The notes: generated by a model from the letters alone, not told the origin. DNA of 64,000 nt from Chromohalobacter sarecensis (GCF_023061135.1 NZ_JAKGAN010000001.1:124001-188000); one strand, 5' to 3'; shown: positions 33,962 to 44,603, counted from the first letter of the stretch. Numbers and translations: made by a program.

Positions 33962-34285
33962 TCAGCGTTCGAGATATTGCCGCTTGTCGGCACTGCCGTC
34001 CCACTGCTCCGCCTCGGGCAGAGGATCCTTCTTCTCGCTGATGTTGGGCCAGACCTCGGAAAGCTCGGCATTGAGCTCGGTAAAGTCCTTCTGATCATCC
34101 GGCAGTTCATCCTCCGAATATATCGCCTCAGCCGGACACTCAGGCTCGCACAGCGCGCAGTCGATACACTCGTCAGGGTGAATCACCAGAAAATTGGGCC
34201 CTTCGTAGAAGCAGTCCACGGGACAGACTTCGACGCAGTCGGTGTATTTGCAGCGAATGCAGTTTTCGGTGACGACGAATGTCAT
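33962..34285 (-). CDS. fdxA: Seven-iron ferredoxin
   Basis: Small electron carrier with one 3Fe-4S and one 4Fe-4S cluster. 107 residues from the ATG at 34285, which has AGGAGA seven bases before; an upstream frame extension is ignored. Cysteine pattern: [18 protein letters not shown] at the N-terminus, then [16 protein letters not shown], with a non-canonical first motif typical of the Azotobacter FdI type. The acidic C-terminal tail is long, as in that type. Between mutS and the RsmZ-like RNA, matching the Pseudomonas order. Confidence 0.95.
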   Translation of the reverse strand: MTFVVTENCIRCKYTDCVEVCPVDCFYEGPNFLVIHPDECIDCALCEPECPAEAIYSEDELPDDQKDFTELNAELSEVWPNISEKKDPLPEAEQWDGSADKRQYLER

Positions 34286-34381
34286 GGGGATCTCCTGAAT
34301 CTCGGTCGCGACAGCGCCCAAGGGTGACAGTACGGTTATAAACGGGCGGCGATTTATAATGGCATATTCTAATGGCGCCAC

Positions 34382-34411
34382 ATTTTAGTCGTGCCCCCGG
34401 CGCGCGGGCAA
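34382..34411 (-). promoter_or_regulatory. Candidate promoter for fdxA
   Basis: Reading minus: TTGCCC (34411-34406), 18 bp, TAAAAT (34387-34382), about 95 bases before the ATG. The leader also contains two TATAAA-like stretches, so another start is possible. Confidence 0.35.
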
Positions 34412-34458
34412 GCGAGTACCACAAACGTTTTGGAATGGCCTCATAGCCAAACGCATCT

Positions 34459-37038
34459 TCAGCATTGCTCGCGCCACTCATAGAGCAAGGCCATGGCCTG
34501 GCGTGGGGAAAGATCGTCGAGGTCGAGCTTTTCCAGAGCCTCGATGACCGGATGCGGCGCACTGGCAAAAAGATCTGCTTGCTGCGGTTTGGGCGCGTCG
34601 CTCTCGTGGATGGCGCCACGAGTACCGGCTTGGTGAACTTCCTGCTGCTCCAGGGTGGCGAGCTTCTCGCGTGCCCGTGCCACGACGCGTGGCGGTACGC
34701 CAGCGAGCTGTGCGACCTGCAGGCCGTAGCTCTGGCTCGCGGGCCCTTCCTCGACACGGTGCATGAAGACGATGCCGTCCTGATGTTCGGCGGCCGTCAG
34801 ATGCACGTTGGCCACGCCGTCGTAGGGTTCCGTCAGCGCGGTCATCTCGAAGTAGTGTGTGGCAAAGAGCGTGAACGCACGCCGCTCGACCAGGTGCTCG
34901 GCGCTGGCCCACGCCAGTGAGAGGCCGTCGAAGGTGCTGGTGCCGCGACCGATCTCATCCATCAGTACCAGACTGTGCTCGGTAGCATTGTGCAGGATGG
35001 TGGCGGTTTCGGTCATCTCCACCATGAAAGTCGAGCGGCCGCCGGCGAGGTCATCGCTGGAGCCGATACGCGTGAAGATGCGATCCACGGGGCCGATTTC
35101 GGCATCGTCGGCGGGCACACAACTGCCGGTATGCGCGAGCAGTGCGATCAAAGCCGCCTGGCGCATGTAGGTCGACTTCCCGCCCATGTTGGGCCCGGTG
35201 ATGACCAGCAAGCGCCGCGTTTCGTCGAGCGTCAGGTCGTTGGGCACGAACGGATGGTCGCTGACGTGCTCGACCACGGGATGACGCCCGCCATGAATGC
35301 GCAGGCCAGGCTGATCGCTCAGCCGGGGACGGACGAAATCCAGCGCCAGGGCGCGTTCGGCGAAACATGCGAGCACATCGAGGGTCGCCAGCGCGCGTGC
35401 CGTGCCCTGCAGCGCTTGCAGGTCGACGTTGAGTGTTTCCAGCAAGCCGTCGTAGAGGAGCTTTTCGCGGGCCAGTGAGCGCGACTTGGCCGAGAGTGCC
35501 TTGTCCTCGAATTCTTTGAGCTCGGGGATGATGAAGCGTTCGGCGTTTTTCAGCGTCTGGCGACGAATATACTCGGCCGGCGCTTCGCGAGCCTGGGCGC
35601 GGGGGATCTCGATGAAGTAACCGTGGACGCGGTTGTAGCCGACCTTGAGGCCGGCCAGACCGGTGCGTTCGCGCTCGCGGGTCTCGAGCTCGACCAGGTA
35701 GTCGCCGGCATGCTCGGCCAGGCCACGGTATTCGTCGAGCTCCTCGTCGAAACCGGTGGCGATGACTCCGCCGTCGCGGATCACCACGGGCGGGTTGTCC
35801 ATCAGTGCCCGGGTTAGCGTCTCGGCCAATTCGGGGTACGGCCGGATATGGCGCTTGAGTTCGTCGATGGCGGTGCCATCGTCGAGCTCGGCCAGGTCGC
35901 GTTCCAGCGCCGGCAGGGCGTTGAGGGCATCGCGCAAGCGTGCCAGGTCGCGGGGCCGGGCGCTGTAGAGGGCCACGCGGGCAAGGATGCGCTCGACGTC
36001 GCCGATCGCCTTGAGCGGCTCGCGCAGGGCAGCATAACGATCGTCGTCGATGAGACTCTGTACCGCCGCCTGACGCGCCTGGACCTGGGCGGTATCGCGC
36101 AGTGGCCGGTTCAGCCAGCGCTTCAACTGGCGCGACCCCATGGCCGTGGCGGTGGTATCCAGCACGCTGGCCAGCGTGTTCTCGACGCCGCCGCCGAGGT
36201 TGATATCGATCTCGAGATTGCGGCGGCTGGCGGCGTCGATCACCACCGCCTCGTCGCGATTTTCCACGGCGATGCCGGTGACGTGGGGCAGGCGCGAGCG
36301 CTGGGTATCGCGGGCGTAGTCGATGAGCACGCCGGCGGCGGTCAGCGCGGTGGTCAGGTGCGCGCAGCCGAAGCCGCGCAAGTCGGCCACGCCGAATTGA
36401 TCGCACAGCAAGCGCTGAGCGCTCTCCAGATCGAACAGCCAATCGCCCTGACGGCGAAAGCCGGGACGCTCGGCGAGGGCGGGCGGTAGCGAAAGACTCT
36501 CTGCGGCGAGCAGTTCGGCGGGGTCGAGGCGCTGGATCTCGGACAGCAGGTCGCTTTCGCCATCGACTTCGAGCACGCTGAAATGGCCGCTGGAAAGCTC
36601 CAGCCAGGCCAGGCCCCAGCGCTCGCCGTGAGGATGCACGGCAAGCACGAGATTGTCGCGGCGCGCGTCGAGCAAGGCTTCATCGTGCAGAGTGCCGGGC
36701 GTGACGATGCGCACGACCTGACGATCCACGGGTCCCTTGGCCGTGCTGGGGTCGCTCATCTGCTCGCAGATGGCCACCGATTCCCCGGATTTGACCAGCC
36801 GCGCCAGATAGCCTTCGGCGCTATGATACGGCACACCGGCCATGGGAATAGGCTTGCCCGCCGATTGGCCACGTTGGGTCAGGGTTATATCGAGCAATTG
36901 GGCGGCGCGCTTGGCGTCTTCATAAAACAGCTCGTAGAAATCGCCCATGCGATAGAAGAGCAGCACCTCGGGATGCTCGCGCTTGATCTTCAGGTACTGG
37001 GCCATCATCGGCGTATGCTGGGCAGAGGCCTGGCTCAT
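34459..37038 (-). CDS. mutS: DNA mismatch repair protein MutS
   Basis: Recognises mismatches and recruits MutL. 859 residues from the ATG at 37038, which has AAGGA five bases before; an in-frame 12-residue extension is unsupported. The mismatch-binding domain has the F-x-E wedge in [15 protein letters not shown] near residue 36. The lever/clamp region follows. The ATPase has Walker [14 protein letters not shown] near residue 613, then [11 protein letters not shown] and [18 protein letters not shown]. The C-terminal tail ends [20 protein letters not shown], the tetramer-forming segment. Divergent from pncC. Confidence 0.97.
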   Translation of the reverse strand: MSQASAQHTPMMAQYLKIKREHPEVLLFYRMGDFYELFYEDAKRAAQLLDITLTQRGQSAGKPIPMAGVPYHSAEGYLARLVKSGESVAICEQMSDPSTAKGPVDRQVVRIVTPGTLHDEALLDARRDNLVLAVHPHGERWGLAWLELSSGHFSVLEVDGESDLLSEIQRLDPAELLAAESLSLPPALAERPGFRRQGDWLFDLESAQRLLCDQFGVADLRGFGCAHLTTALTAAGVLIDYARDTQRSRLPHVTGIAVENRDEAVVIDAASRRNLEIDINLGGGVENTLASVLDTTATAMGSRQLKRWLNRPLRDTAQVQARQAAVQSLIDDDRYAALREPLKAIGDVERILARVALYSARPRDLARLRDALNALPALERDLAELDDGTAIDELKRHIRPYPELAETLTRALMDNPPVVIRDGGVIATGFDEELDEYRGLAEHAGDYLVELETRERERTGLAGLKVGYNRVHGYFIEIPRAQAREAPAEYIRRQTLKNAERFIIPELKEFEDKALSAKSRSLAREKLLYDGLLETLNVDLQALQGTARALATLDVLACFAERALALDFVRPRLSDQPGLRIHGGRHPVVEHVSDHPFVPNDLTLDETRRLLVITGPNMGGKSTYMRQAALIALLAHTGSCVPADDAEIGPVDRIFTRIGSSDDLAGGRSTFMVEMTETATILHNATEHSLVLMDEIGRGTSTFDGLSLAWASAEHLVERRAFTLFATHYFEMTALTEPYDGVANVHLTAAEHQDGIVFMHRVEEGPASQSYGLQVAQLAGVPPRVVARAREKLATLEQQEVHQAGTRGAIHESDAPKPQQADLFASAPHPVIEALEKLDLDDLSPRQAMALLYEWREQC

Positions 37039-37196
37039 GCGAATCCTTGTCGTGCCGGTGGCTGATGTTGCCAAATGGGATCAAGGCGACGCGACGCTGG
37101 ACGCGCCTGCAAACGTTCGCCAAAGCCTCTATTCTACGCATTCGGGTGGGCGGCGTCAGTGGCATGCCGCTCAAGATGGCAACCGGGGGACATGAC

Positions 37197-37721
37197 ATGG
37201 CGGTGACGCTGACAGCATGGCAAGCTTTTTCGCTCGAGGCATTGTCCGAGCGCCTGGGGCGCGCCTGTCTCGCGGCGAATGCCAGCGTGACGGCGGCGGA
37301 GTCCTGCACCGGCGGCGGTGTGGCCAGTGCGATTACCGATATTGCCGGCAGCTCCGCGTATTTCGAGACCGGCTACGTGACCTATGCCAATGGCGCCAAG
37401 CAGCGGCTATTGGGTGTGCGTGACGCGACCCTTGCCGAGCACGGAGCGGTCAGTGCCGAAACCGTGGTCGAAATGGTGGCGGGGGCGTGTCGCGACAGTG
37501 GTGCCACGCTGGGTGTGGCGATCAGCGGTATCGCCGGCCCTGGTGGCGGTAGCCCCGGCAAGCCGACAGGCACGATATGGTTTGCCTGGGGCGATGAGCG
37601 GCAACAGGAAGTAGAATGCCATCACCTGGCAGGATCGCGTAGTGAAGTGCGTCACCAGGCAGTACGCGTGGCGTTGATCGGCCTGATCGACAGGTTTGAG
37701 AAAATGGTATCGACAGCGTGA
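37197..37721 (+). CDS. pncC: Nicotinamide-nucleotide amidase (CinA C-terminal family)
   Basis: Deamidates nicotinamide mononucleotide for NAD recycling. 174 residues, the single-domain form without the competence-type N-terminal domain. Seen: AAESCTGGGVASAITDIAGSS, with the catalytic serine/lysine region, GYVTYANGAKQRLLGV and AISGIAGPGGGSPGKPTGT. GGGGGA lies six bases before the ATG at 37197. It precedes recA by 139 bp, the standard cinA-recA order, but recA has its own LexA-controlled start. Confidence 0.93.
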   Translation: MAVTLTAWQAFSLEALSERLGRACLAANASVTAAESCTGGGVASAITDIAGSSAYFETGYVTYANGAKQRLLGVRDATLAEHGAVSAETVVEMVAGACRDSGATLGVAISGIAGPGGGSPGKPTGTIWFAWGDERQQEVECHHLAGSRSEVRHQAVRVALIGLIDRFEKMVSTA

Positions 37722-37769
37722 TATCGGGTGAAAAGCAGAGGTAGGCGGCGAGGAATTTTTTCGTCATAC

Positions 37770-37789
37770 TACTGTCTAGTCATACAGTA
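37770..37789 (+). promoter_or_regulatory. LexA (SOS) operator of recA
   Basis: TACTGT-N8-ACAGTA, a full match to both outer half-sites of the gammaproteobacterial LexA consensus. Its right end overlaps a TATTTC -10 candidate (37788-37793), as in enteric recA. Located 71 bp before the ATG. Confidence 0.92.
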
Positions 37790-37859
37790 TTTCGCGGTCG
37801 GCGCCGACATGCGTTTGTGCCGCCGTGCGAGCTTCGACGTCCTTCGATAGGAGACCTTC

Positions 37860-38936
37860 ATGGCACAGGACGACAACCGTTCCAAGGCACTCAACGCAGC
37901 GCTTTCCCAGATCGAGCGCCAGTTCGGCAAGGGCGCCGTGATGCGTCTTGGAGATACGCCGCGCGTGGCGCTGCCCGCCGTATCCACCGGATCGCTGGGG
38001 CTGGATATTGCGCTTGGCGTGGGCGGCTTGCCGCTGGGTCGCGTGGTCGAGATCTTCGGCCCCGAATCCTCGGGCAAGACCACCATGACACTGTCGGTGA
38101 TCGCTCAGGCACAAAAGCAAGGCAAGACCTGTGCCTTCGTCGATGCCGAGCACGCGCTGGACCCCAGCTACGCCGAAAAGCTGGGTATCAACCTCGACGA
38201 TCTGCTGGTCTCGCAGCCGGATACCGGTGAACAGGCACTGGAAATCTGCGACATGCTGGTACGCTCCGGCGGTGTCGATGTGATCGTCGTCGATTCGGTT
38301 GCGGCCCTCACGCCGCGTGCCGAGATCGAGGGCGAAATGGGCGATGCCCACGTGGGTCTACAGGCCAGGTTGATGTCCCAGGCGTTGCGCAAGATCACCG
38401 GCAACATCAAGAACGCCAACTGCATGGTGATGTTCGTCAACCAGATCCGCATGAAGATCGGCGTGATGTTCGGGAGTCCCGAGACCACCACCGGCGGCAA
38501 CGCGCTGAAGTTCTACTCCAGCGTACGCCTCGATATCCGCCGTACCGGCTCGGTGAAGCAGGGCGACGAAGTGACCGGTAACGAAACCCGCGTCAAGGTC
38601 GTCAAGAACAAGGTTGCGCCGCCGTTCCGTCAGGCCGAGTTCCAGATCCTCTATGGCAAGGGCATCTACCATGCCGGCGAGGTCGTTGATCTCGGGGTAC
38701 AGCAAGGCTTGGTCGACAAGGCGGGTGCCTGGTATAGCTACCAAGGCAGCAAGATCGGTCAAGGCAAGGCCAACGCCGCTCAGTTCCTCGAAGACAATCC
38801 GGCGATCATGGACGAGATCGAAACCGAGATTCGCGCGCGGTTGCTGTCCACGCCGAAGGCGGAGGAGGACAAGCCGGCGGAAGGCGCGAGTGAAGATAAG
38901 GCCGCAGCGACCCAGGACGACGATAGCCTGTTGTAA
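37860..38936 (+). CDS. recA: Recombinase RecA
   Basis: ATP-dependent strand exchange and co-protease for LexA. 358 residues. Seen: [15 protein letters not shown], Walker [13 protein letters not shown] near residue 67, VDAEHALDP, the DNA loop 1 [19 protein letters not shown] and loop 2 [20 protein letters not shown]. The C-terminal tail is acidic ([14 protein letters not shown]). TAGGAGAC before the ATG. Followed two bases later by recX, so probably one transcript under LexA. Confidence 0.98.
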   Translation: MAQDDNRSKALNAALSQIERQFGKGAVMRLGDTPRVALPAVSTGSLGLDIALGVGGLPLGRVVEIFGPESSGKTTMTLSVIAQAQKQGKTCAFVDAEHALDPSYAEKLGINLDDLLVSQPDTGEQALEICDMLVRSGGVDVIVVDSVAALTPRAEIEGEMGDAHVGLQARLMSQALRKITGNIKNANCMVMFVNQIRMKIGVMFGSPETTTGGNALKFYSSVRLDIRRTGSVKQGDEVTGNETRVKVVKNKVAPPFRQAEFQILYGKGIYHAGEVVDLGVQQGLVDKAGAWYSYQGSKIGQGKANAAQFLEDNPAIMDEIETEIRARLLSTPKAEEDKPAEGASEDKAAATQDDDSLL

Positions 38937-38938
38937 CC

Positions 38939-39397
38939 ATGGATAAGCAAGAGACGACACCGCGCGACGATGCCATCCGCCTGCTGGCACGTCGCGACTA
39001 CTCGCAGGCTGAGCTGGTGTCGCGGCTGACGACGCGGGGGCATGAACGTGCCGACATCGCGTTGGCGCTGGATGGCCTGGCCGAGCAAGGCTTGCAGTCC
39101 GATGCACGCTTCGCCGAGCAATTCGTGCGGTCGCGCTTGTTTCGGGGCCAGGGGGAAATGAAGATTCGCGCCGAGTTGAGTTCGCGTGGTGTCACCGACG
39201 AGATGGCGCGCGAGGCACTCGACGGCGAGGCCCCCGATTGGCATCGTCTGGCGTGCGAGGCCTTGGCCAAGCGCTTCGACTCACCCGGCCGCGAGCCGCG
39301 TGAACGTGCCAAGCGCGAGCGGTTTCTGGCCTCCCGTGGGTTCGATTTCGATCAGGTGCGTCATGCCATGGCGCATGCCTGGAATATGGACCATTAG
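38939..39397 (+). CDS. recX: RecA regulatory protein RecX
   Basis: Inhibits RecA filament growth. 152 residues of three-helix repeats: AIRLLARRDYSQAELVSRL, then FAEQFVRSRLFRGQGEMKIRAEL, then KRERFLASRGFDFDQVRHAM. Start ATG is two bases after the recA stop with no good ribosome site, so translation by coupling is likely, which would keep RecX far below RecA. Confidence 0.92.
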   Translation: MDKQETTPRDDAIRLLARRDYSQAELVSRLTTRGHERADIALALDGLAEQGLQSDARFAEQFVRSRLFRGQGEMKIRAELSSRGVTDEMAREALDGEAPDWHRLACEALAKRFDSPGREPRERAKRERFLASRGFDFDQVRHAMAHAWNMDH

Positions 39398-39442
39398 CGC
39401 GCCTACCACCATGCGTGTACCTTCCACCGGTATGCTGGCACC

Positions 39443-39472
39443 TCTTTAGTCCCCCGCCGAACGCGTTATACT
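39443..39472 (+). promoter_or_regulatory. Candidate promoter for alaS
   Basis: TATACT at 39467-39472 is a good -10, with a poor TCTTTA-like -35 18 bp upstream, in the 205-bp recX-alaS gap that otherwise holds no gene. Confidence 0.35.
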
Positions 39473-39602
39473 AGTGCGCCTTGCGATGGTTCGGGGCGAC
39501 TCGTTTTCCGTCATTCGCCGACTTTCGCGTTTCTCGCCCACCGCTTGTCCGGTCGGGCCGCGCGTGCCCGCAGCGCCTAACGCACACCGCCACGGAATTT
39601 CT

Positions 39603-42209
39603 ATGAAAAGCGCAGACATCAGACAAGCCTTTCTGACGTTCTTCGAGGAGCACGGCCATACCATCGTGCCGTCGAGTTCGCTCGTGCCTGACAACGATCC
39701 GACGTTGCTGTTCACCAATGCCGGCATGGTGCCGTTCAAGGACGTCTTCTTAGGGCGTGATCCGCGTCCCTACGTACGTGCCACCTCCCCGCAGCGTTGC
39801 GTGCGTGCCGGGGGCAAGCACAACGATCTGGATAACGTCGGTTATACCGCGCGTCACCATACGTTCTTCGAGATGCTGGGCAACTTCAGCTTCGGCGATT
39901 ATTTCAAGCGCGATGCGATCGGCTTCGCGTGGTCGTTCTTGACCGAACGGCTGGGGCTGCCTGCCGACAAGCTGTGGGTCACCGTTCACGTCAGCGACGA
40001 CGAAGCCGAACGGATCTGGAAGGACGAGATTGGCATCGATTCGGCGCGTTTCTCCAAGCTCGACGAGGACAACTTCTGGCAGATGGGCGATACCGGCCCC
40101 TGCGGCCCGTCATCCGAGATTTTCTACGATCATGGACCCGAGGTCGCGGGCGGCCCACCGGGAAGCCCCGATGAGGACGGCGATCGTTACATCGAGATCT
40201 GGAACCTGGTATTCATGCAGTTCGATCGCGACAGCAGCGGGACGCTGAACCCGCTGCCCAAGCCGTCCATCGATACCGGCATGGGCCTGGAACGCGTCGC
40301 GGCGGTCATGCAGGGCGTGCATTCCAACTATGAGATCGATCTGTTTCAGAATCTGCTCGATGCCTCGGCGGAAGCCACGGGCTATGCGGACACTAGCGCG
40401 CCGTCGCTGCGCGTGATCGCCGATCATATCCGTTCCTGCGCCTTCTTGATCACCGACGACGTGCTGCCGTCCAACGAAGGGCGCGGTTACGTGCTGCGTC
40501 GCATCATTCGTCGCGCCATCCGCCATGGCCACAAGCTCGGTACCCGCGAGCCGTTCTTCCATAAGCTGGTGGCGGCGCTGGATGCCGAGATGGGCGATGC
40601 CTATCCGGAGTTGCGCAAGACACGCACCCAGATCGAGAAGGTGCTGCTCAAGGAAGAAGAGCAGTTCGCGCGCACGCTGGATCATGGCATGGGACTGCTG
40701 ACGGAAGCGCTGGACTCGCTCGAGGGCGAGGTGCTGCCGGGCGAGACTGTCTTCAAGCTCTATGATACCTACGGCTTTCCGTTCGATTTGACGGCGGATG
40801 TCTGCCGTGAGCGGGGCGTGACGCCGGATGAGGTCGGCTTTCAGCGTGAACTCGAGGCGCAGCGCGAACGTGCCCGTGCGGCCAGTCAATTCGGCGCCGA
40901 TTATACGGCGGCGCTGGAACTGGAGGGCGAAACGGCCTTCACCGGTTATGATCGCTTGGAAGACGATGCCCGTGTCACCGCTCTGGTGGATCGCGAGGGC
41001 AATGCGCTGGCGACACTCGAGGCTGGTCAGAAGGGCGTCGTGGTGCTGGATCGCACGCCGTTTTATGGCGAATCGGGCGGGCAGGCCGGCGACACCGGTT
41101 ACTTGAATGCCAACGGCATGCGTTTCCAGGTGACCGATACCCAGAAGCAGGGCGGGCATCATCTGCATCATGGCGTGCTCGTCGAGGGGCGGCTCGACGT
41201 GGGCGACAGTGTCACCCCGCAGGTCGATGCCAGCCTGCGCGCGGCGACCATGCGCAACCATTCGGCGACGCACCTGTTGCACGAGGCGCTCAAGCAAGTA
41301 TTGGGTGAGCACGTACAGCAGAAAGGCTCGTTGGTGACGGCGGAGCGTCTGCGTTTCGACTTCAGCCATTTCGAGGCGATGACGTCGGCGCAGCTCGAGG
41401 AGGTCGAGCGTATCGTCAATGCGCAGATCCTCGCCAACGCCGACACGCGCATCGAGCAAATGACGCTCGACGAGGCCAAGGCCAAAGGCGCCGCAGCGCT
41501 CTTTGAGGCCAAGTATGCCGATAACGTGCGCGTGCTGACCATTGGTGCCGATGACTTCTCCATCGAACTGTGTGGCGGCACACACGTGGCGCGCAGTGGT
41601 GATATCGGTTGCTTCCACATTCTCAGCGAGGCGGGGGTCGCCGCAGGCGTGCGCCGCGTCGAGGCCGTCACAGGCGAAGGCGCCCTGGCGTATTTCCGCG
41701 ATCAGGAAGCCAAGGTCACGCGTATCGCCGAGCATCTCAAGGCCAAACCCGAGCAGGTAGAGTCACGTCTCGAGGCGACGCTCGAGCGCAATCGCAGCTT
41801 GGAGAAGGAGCTCGAGCGGCTCAAGGCCAAGCTGGCGAGTGCCGCAAGTGGCGACATGCTGGCCGAGGTGCGTGAGGTGTCGGGCGTTAAATTGCTCGCC
41901 AAGCAGGTCGAAGGCATCGGTGGCAAGGAACTGCGCGGCTTGCTCGATCAGCTCAAGAACAAGCTGGGGTCGGGGGTCATCGTGCTGGGCGTGGCCGGCG
42001 ACGAAAAGGTCAGCCTGATCGCCGGAGTGACTGACGATTTGACCGCGCGCCTCAAGGCCGGCGACCTGGTCAAGCATGTCGCCGAGCAGGTCGGCGGCAA
42101 GGGCGGTGGCCGGGCCGACATGGCTCAGGCGGGAGGGTCACGGCCTCAGGCGTTGCCTGATGCCTTGTCGAGTGTACCGAGTTGGGTCGAGGCCCGGCTC
42201 GGCGAGTGA
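39603..42209 (+). CDS. alaS: Alanyl-tRNA synthetase
   Basis: Class II synthetase that charges and edits tRNA-Ala. 868 residues from the ATG at 39603; the 43-residue in-frame extension lies in the leader. Aminoacylation core: [32 protein letters not shown]. Editing domain zinc ligands: [11 protein letters not shown] near residue 555 and [13 protein letters not shown] near residue 657. A coiled stretch follows ([18 protein letters not shown]), then the C-Ala domain with glycine-rich [15 protein letters not shown]. The ribosome site is weak. Leads into lysC after 79 bp. Confidence 0.97.
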   Translation: MKSADIRQAFLTFFEEHGHTIVPSSSLVPDNDPTLLFTNAGMVPFKDVFLGRDPRPYVRATSPQRCVRAGGKHNDLDNVGYTARHHTFFEMLGNFSFGDYFKRDAIGFAWSFLTERLGLPADKLWVTVHVSDDEAERIWKDEIGIDSARFSKLDEDNFWQMGDTGPCGPSSEIFYDHGPEVAGGPPGSPDEDGDRYIEIWNLVFMQFDRDSSGTLNPLPKPSIDTGMGLERVAAVMQGVHSNYEIDLFQNLLDASAEATGYADTSAPSLRVIADHIRSCAFLITDDVLPSNEGRGYVLRRIIRRAIRHGHKLGTREPFFHKLVAALDAEMGDAYPELRKTRTQIEKVLLKEEEQFARTLDHGMGLLTEALDSLEGEVLPGETVFKLYDTYGFPFDLTADVCRERGVTPDEVGFQRELEAQRERARAASQFGADYTAALELEGETAFTGYDRLEDDARVTALVDREGNALATLEAGQKGVVVLDRTPFYGESGGQAGDTGYLNANGMRFQVTDTQKQGGHHLHHGVLVEGRLDVGDSVTPQVDASLRAATMRNHSATHLLHEALKQVLGEHVQQKGSLVTAERLRFDFSHFEAMTSAQLEEVERIVNAQILANADTRIEQMTLDEAKAKGAAALFEAKYADNVRVLTIGADDFSIELCGGTHVARSGDIGCFHILSEAGVAAGVRRVEAVTGEGALAYFRDQEAKVTRIAEHLKAKPEQVESRLEATLERNRSLEKELERLKAKLASAASGDMLAEVREVSGVKLLAKQVEGIGGKELRGLLDQLKNKLGSGVIVLGVAGDEKVSLIAGVTDDLTARLKAGDLVKHVAEQVGGKGGGRADMAQAGGSRPQALPDALSSVPSWVEARLGE

Positions 42210-42288
42210 GATCGTGAAAAGGGTCGTGCGCATGGCGCCGGCCCTTTTCTTCATTCATGCTTGGGAAAACCACCACGGATAGGCAGCT

Positions 42289-43536
42289 ATGGCGCTATAC
42301 GTACAGAAGTTCGGGGGGACCTCGGTGGGCTCGGTGGAGCGCATCAAGGCCGTCGCCGACAAAGTGAAGCGATTCCGCGACGAAGGCCATCAAGTGGTTG
42401 TCGTGGTGTCGGCAATGAGCGGGGAAACCAATCGGCTGATCGATCTGGCCAGCCAGATCAACGATGAGCCTACGCCGCGCGAGATGGATATGCTGGTGTC
42501 CACTGGCGAGCAGGTCACCAGCTCGCTGCTGGCCCTGGCCCTGCACAAGCTGGGCGTGGCGGCGACCTCCTACACCGGCGGTCAGGTCGGCATCCAGACC
42601 GACAGCGCCCATACCAAGGCGCGTATCCAGCGTATCGAGACCGACGACATTCAGGCCGATCTCGACGACGGTCAGGTCGTGGTCGTGGCCGGCTTCCAAG
42701 GCGTCGACGACGAGGGCAACATCACCACGTTGGGACGCGGCGGTTCGGACACCACCGGCGTGGCCCTGGCGGCGGCGCTCAAGGCCGATGAATGCCAGAT
42801 CTACACCGACGTGGACGGCGTGTATACCACCGACCCGCGGGTGTGTTCCAAGGCGCGCCGTCTTTCGGGCATCACCGTCGAGGAAATGCTCGAGCTGGCC
42901 AGCCTGGGCTCCAAGGTATTGCAGATTCGCGCCGTCGAATTTGCGGGTAAATACAACGTACCGCTGCGCGTGCTGTCCAGTTTCGAGGACGGCCCCGGTA
43001 CCCTGATCGTCGCTGAAGAAGAAGAAGAGGCCTCCATGGAAGAACCGCTGATCTCCGGTATTGCCTTCACCTCCAGTGAAGCCAAGCTGACGTTGCTCAA
43101 TACCCCCGATGTGCCGGGCGTGGCGTCCAAGATCCTGGGGCCCATCGCCGATGCCAACATCGAAATCGACATGATCGTGCAGAACGTGGCTCCGGCCGGT
43201 GACTACACCGACTTTACGTTCACCGTGGCCAAGAACGATTTCAAGCAGACACGAAGCATCCTGCAGGATCAGGTGATCCCGGCGCTGGGCGGTGGTGAGC
43301 TGCGCGGCGACGAGAATATCGCCAAGGTCTCGCTGGTCGGTGTGGGCATGCGTTCTCATGCTGGGGTAGCGTCCAAGATGTTCCGCGTGCTGGCCGACGA
43401 AAACATCAACATTCGCATGGTCTCTACCTCGGAAATCAAGATCTCCGTGGTCATCGACGAGAAGCAGATGGAGCTGGCCGTGCGCGCGTTGCACACTGCT
43501 TTCGGGCTCGATAAAGACAGCATCCAGAGCGAATAA
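42289..43536 (+). CDS. lysC: Aspartate kinase with ACT regulatory domains
   Basis: First step of the lysine/threonine/methionine pathway. 415 residues, with the kinase start KFGGTSVGSVERIK, the catalytic VVVVSAMSGETNRLI, TLGRGGSDTTGVALAAAL and IYTDVDGVYTTDPR. Two C-terminal ACT domains near residues 265-400 (VPGVASKILGPIAD, MRSHAGVASKMFRVLADENI) bind effectors, lysine and/or threonine. In ectoine-making halophiles it also supplies the aspartate-semialdehyde branch, an inference here. Sits between alaS and csrA as in many gammaproteobacteria. Confidence 0.96.
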   Translation: MALYVQKFGGTSVGSVERIKAVADKVKRFRDEGHQVVVVVSAMSGETNRLIDLASQINDEPTPREMDMLVSTGEQVTSSLLALALHKLGVAATSYTGGQVGIQTDSAHTKARIQRIETDDIQADLDDGQVVVVAGFQGVDDEGNITTLGRGGSDTTGVALAAALKADECQIYTDVDGVYTTDPRVCSKARRLSGITVEEMLELASLGSKVLQIRAVEFAGKYNVPLRVLSSFEDGPGTLIVAEEEEEASMEEPLISGIAFTSSEAKLTLLNTPDVPGVASKILGPIADANIEIDMIVQNVAPAGDYTDFTFTVAKNDFKQTRSILQDQVIPALGGGELRGDENIAKVSLVGVGMRSHAGVASKMFRVLADENINIRMVSTSEIKISVVIDEKQMELAVRALHTAFGLDKDSIQSE

Positions 43537-43583
43537 GCAAAGAAATTTGGCCTTCCTGGCCCATTGGCTTCTACGCTGAGGGT

Positions 43584-43624
43584 GGCGTCAGGACGACGCC
43601 GGAAGGCCAGATGCGGCCTTTATT
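43584..43624 (+). terminator. Hairpin pair after lysC: AGGAC-loop hairpin and terminator-like stem
   Basis: GGCGTC (43584-43589) with GACGCC (43595-43600) presents AGGAC in the loop, a CsrA-site shape. Immediately after, AAGGCC (43603-43608) with GGCCTT (43615-43620) then TATT resembles a terminator. An alternative longer pairing joins TGGCCTTCC (43548-43556) with GGAAGGCCA (43601-43609). Confidence 0.45.
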
Positions 43625-43655
43625 CAGCGCATCCGTGGATGCAGAGTACGCGCCA

Positions 43656-43685
43656 TTGGCTCTCGGGGCCTGTATGACGCATAAT
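43656..43685 (+). promoter_or_regulatory. Candidate promoter for csrA
   Basis: TTGGCT (43656-43661), 18 bp, CATAAT (43680-43685), about 68 bp before the csrA ATG. Confidence 0.5.
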
Positions 43686-43753
43686 TCGCCTTCGTACTGT
43701 CGCTTGGCGGTGCATGCATCCCGTTGGAAGAAAGCCTGAGAAGGAGATCAGAC

Positions 43754-43951
43754 ATGCTCATCCTGACCCGTCGCGTCGGTGAAACACTGATGATCGGCGA
43801 CGACATCACCGTTACGGTCCTAGGTGTAAAAGGCAATCAGGTCCGTATCGGCGTCAATGCGCCCAAGGACGTAGCCGTACATCGCGAAGAGATCTATCAA
43901 CGCATTCAGCGTGAGAAGACCGATAGCGAAGACGGTGGTTCAAGCGTTTGA
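43754..43951 (+). CDS. csrA: Carbon storage regulator CsrA (RsmA)
   Basis: Dimeric RNA-binding protein that blocks or stabilises mRNAs at GGA sites. 65 residues from the ATG at 43754; [47 protein letters not shown] covers the full beta fold, including the RNA-contact LTRR near residue 4 and the GVNAP-VHREEI edge near residue 44. AAGGAGAT at 43741-43748 is both the ribosome site and a potential CsrA site, so self-repression is plausible. Located after lysC and before tRNA-Ser, the conserved arrangement. Its antagonist RNA lies 10 kb upstream. Confidence 0.97.
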   Translation: MLILTRRVGETLMIGDDITVTVLGVKGNQVRIGVNAPKDVAVHREEIYQRIQREKTDSEDGGSSV

Positions 43952-44144
43952 AGTAACGCATGCGTGGAACCGTCTGAGCTGGTGAAGTCGTCCCCTTTAT
44001 CCGCTCGGGCTTTTAGACTCGCATGCTTTTGGATTGAGCAGTTTGACATGCACGCAGTACGGTAAGTGAGTCGTTCGCCAAGCAAAAAGTGACGGTATTG
44101 ATTGATATCAAAAGATTTTCAATCCTCCCTAGACAAGACCCCAG

Positions 44145-44150
44145 TATAAT
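44145..44150 (+). promoter_or_regulatory. -10 element for the tRNA cluster
   Basis: A perfect TATAAT, 25 bases before tRNA-Ser. No clear -35 at 16-18 bp. The 224-bp gap from csrA holds nothing else recognisable. Confidence 0.45.
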
Positions 44151-44175
44151 CGGTAACATACGCGCCGTTGATGAG

Positions 44176-44268
44176 GGAGAGATGGCCGAGTGGCTGAAGG
44201 CGCTCCCCTGCTAAGGGAGTATGGGGTTTATAGCCCCATCGAGGGTTCGAATCCCTCTCTCTCCGCCA
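44176..44268 (+). tRNA. tRNA-Ser (anticodon GCU)
   Basis: 93 bases with encoded CCA. Acceptor arms GGAGAGA/TCTCTCC pair over 7 bp, the anticodon loop reads CTGCTAA (GCU, for AGC/AGU codons), and a long variable arm (TATGGGG...CCCCAT) marks a class II tRNA. T-arm GGGTTCGAATCCC is intact. Confidence 0.98.
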
Positions 44269-44305
44269 CTCAACCGGATGCATTGCATCAAAGTGAATAA
44301 AGTAT

Positions 44306-44382
44306 GCGCCCGTAGCTCAGCTGGATAGAGTACCTGACTACGAATCAGGTGGTCGGAGGTTCGAATCCTCCCGGGCGCACCA
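44306..44382 (+). tRNA. tRNA-Arg (anticodon ACG), first copy
   Basis: 77 bases with CCA. Acceptor GCGCCCG/CGGGCGC, anticodon loop CTACGAA (ACG, A34 becoming inosine, read CGU/CGC/CGA), T-arm GGAGGTTCGAATCC. Standard class I tRNA. Confidence 0.98.
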
Positions 44383-44490
44383 CTTTAAGACCCATGTGAG
44401 CGAAAGCGAATCACGTGATGATGCAGATGTGAGAGCCTTGGCTCTCGATACAACGCGAAACACGGCAGAGCTGGTCGTGCGTTGTGCAAA

Positions 44491-44567
44491 GCGCCCGTAG
44501 CTCAGCTGGATAGAGTACCTGACTACGAATCAGGTGGTCGGAGGTTCGAATCCTCCCGGGCGCACCA
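44491..44567 (+). tRNA. tRNA-Arg (anticodon ACG), second identical copy
   Basis: Same 77-base sequence as the copy at 44306-44382, separated by a 108-base spacer that has no matching duplication. Two identical genes reflect heavy CGC/CGU arginine codon use in this GC-rich genome. Confidence 0.98.
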
Positions 44568-44573
44568 AATATC

Positions 44574-44603
44574 AAGCCCGTCCCTCCGGGGGCGGGCTTT
44601 TTT
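44574..44603 (+). terminator. Intrinsic terminator of the tRNA cluster
   Basis: An 11-bp stem AAGCCCGTCCC (44574-44584) with GGGGCGGGCTT (44589-44599) including one G-U pair, followed by TTTTT. Seven bases after the last tRNA. Confidence 0.9.

Noticed and set aside
33709..34041. Open frame across the sRNA and into fdxA
   Set aside because: It crosses two intrinsic terminators and its composition follows the RNA hairpins, not codons.
40110..41735. 541-codon open frame antisense to alaS
   Set aside because: Shadow of alaS, no ribosome site or family features.
44043..44048. Perfect TTGACA upstream of the tRNA cluster
   Set aside because: No -10 element at 15-19 bp; the convincing TATAAT lies about 100 bases further on.
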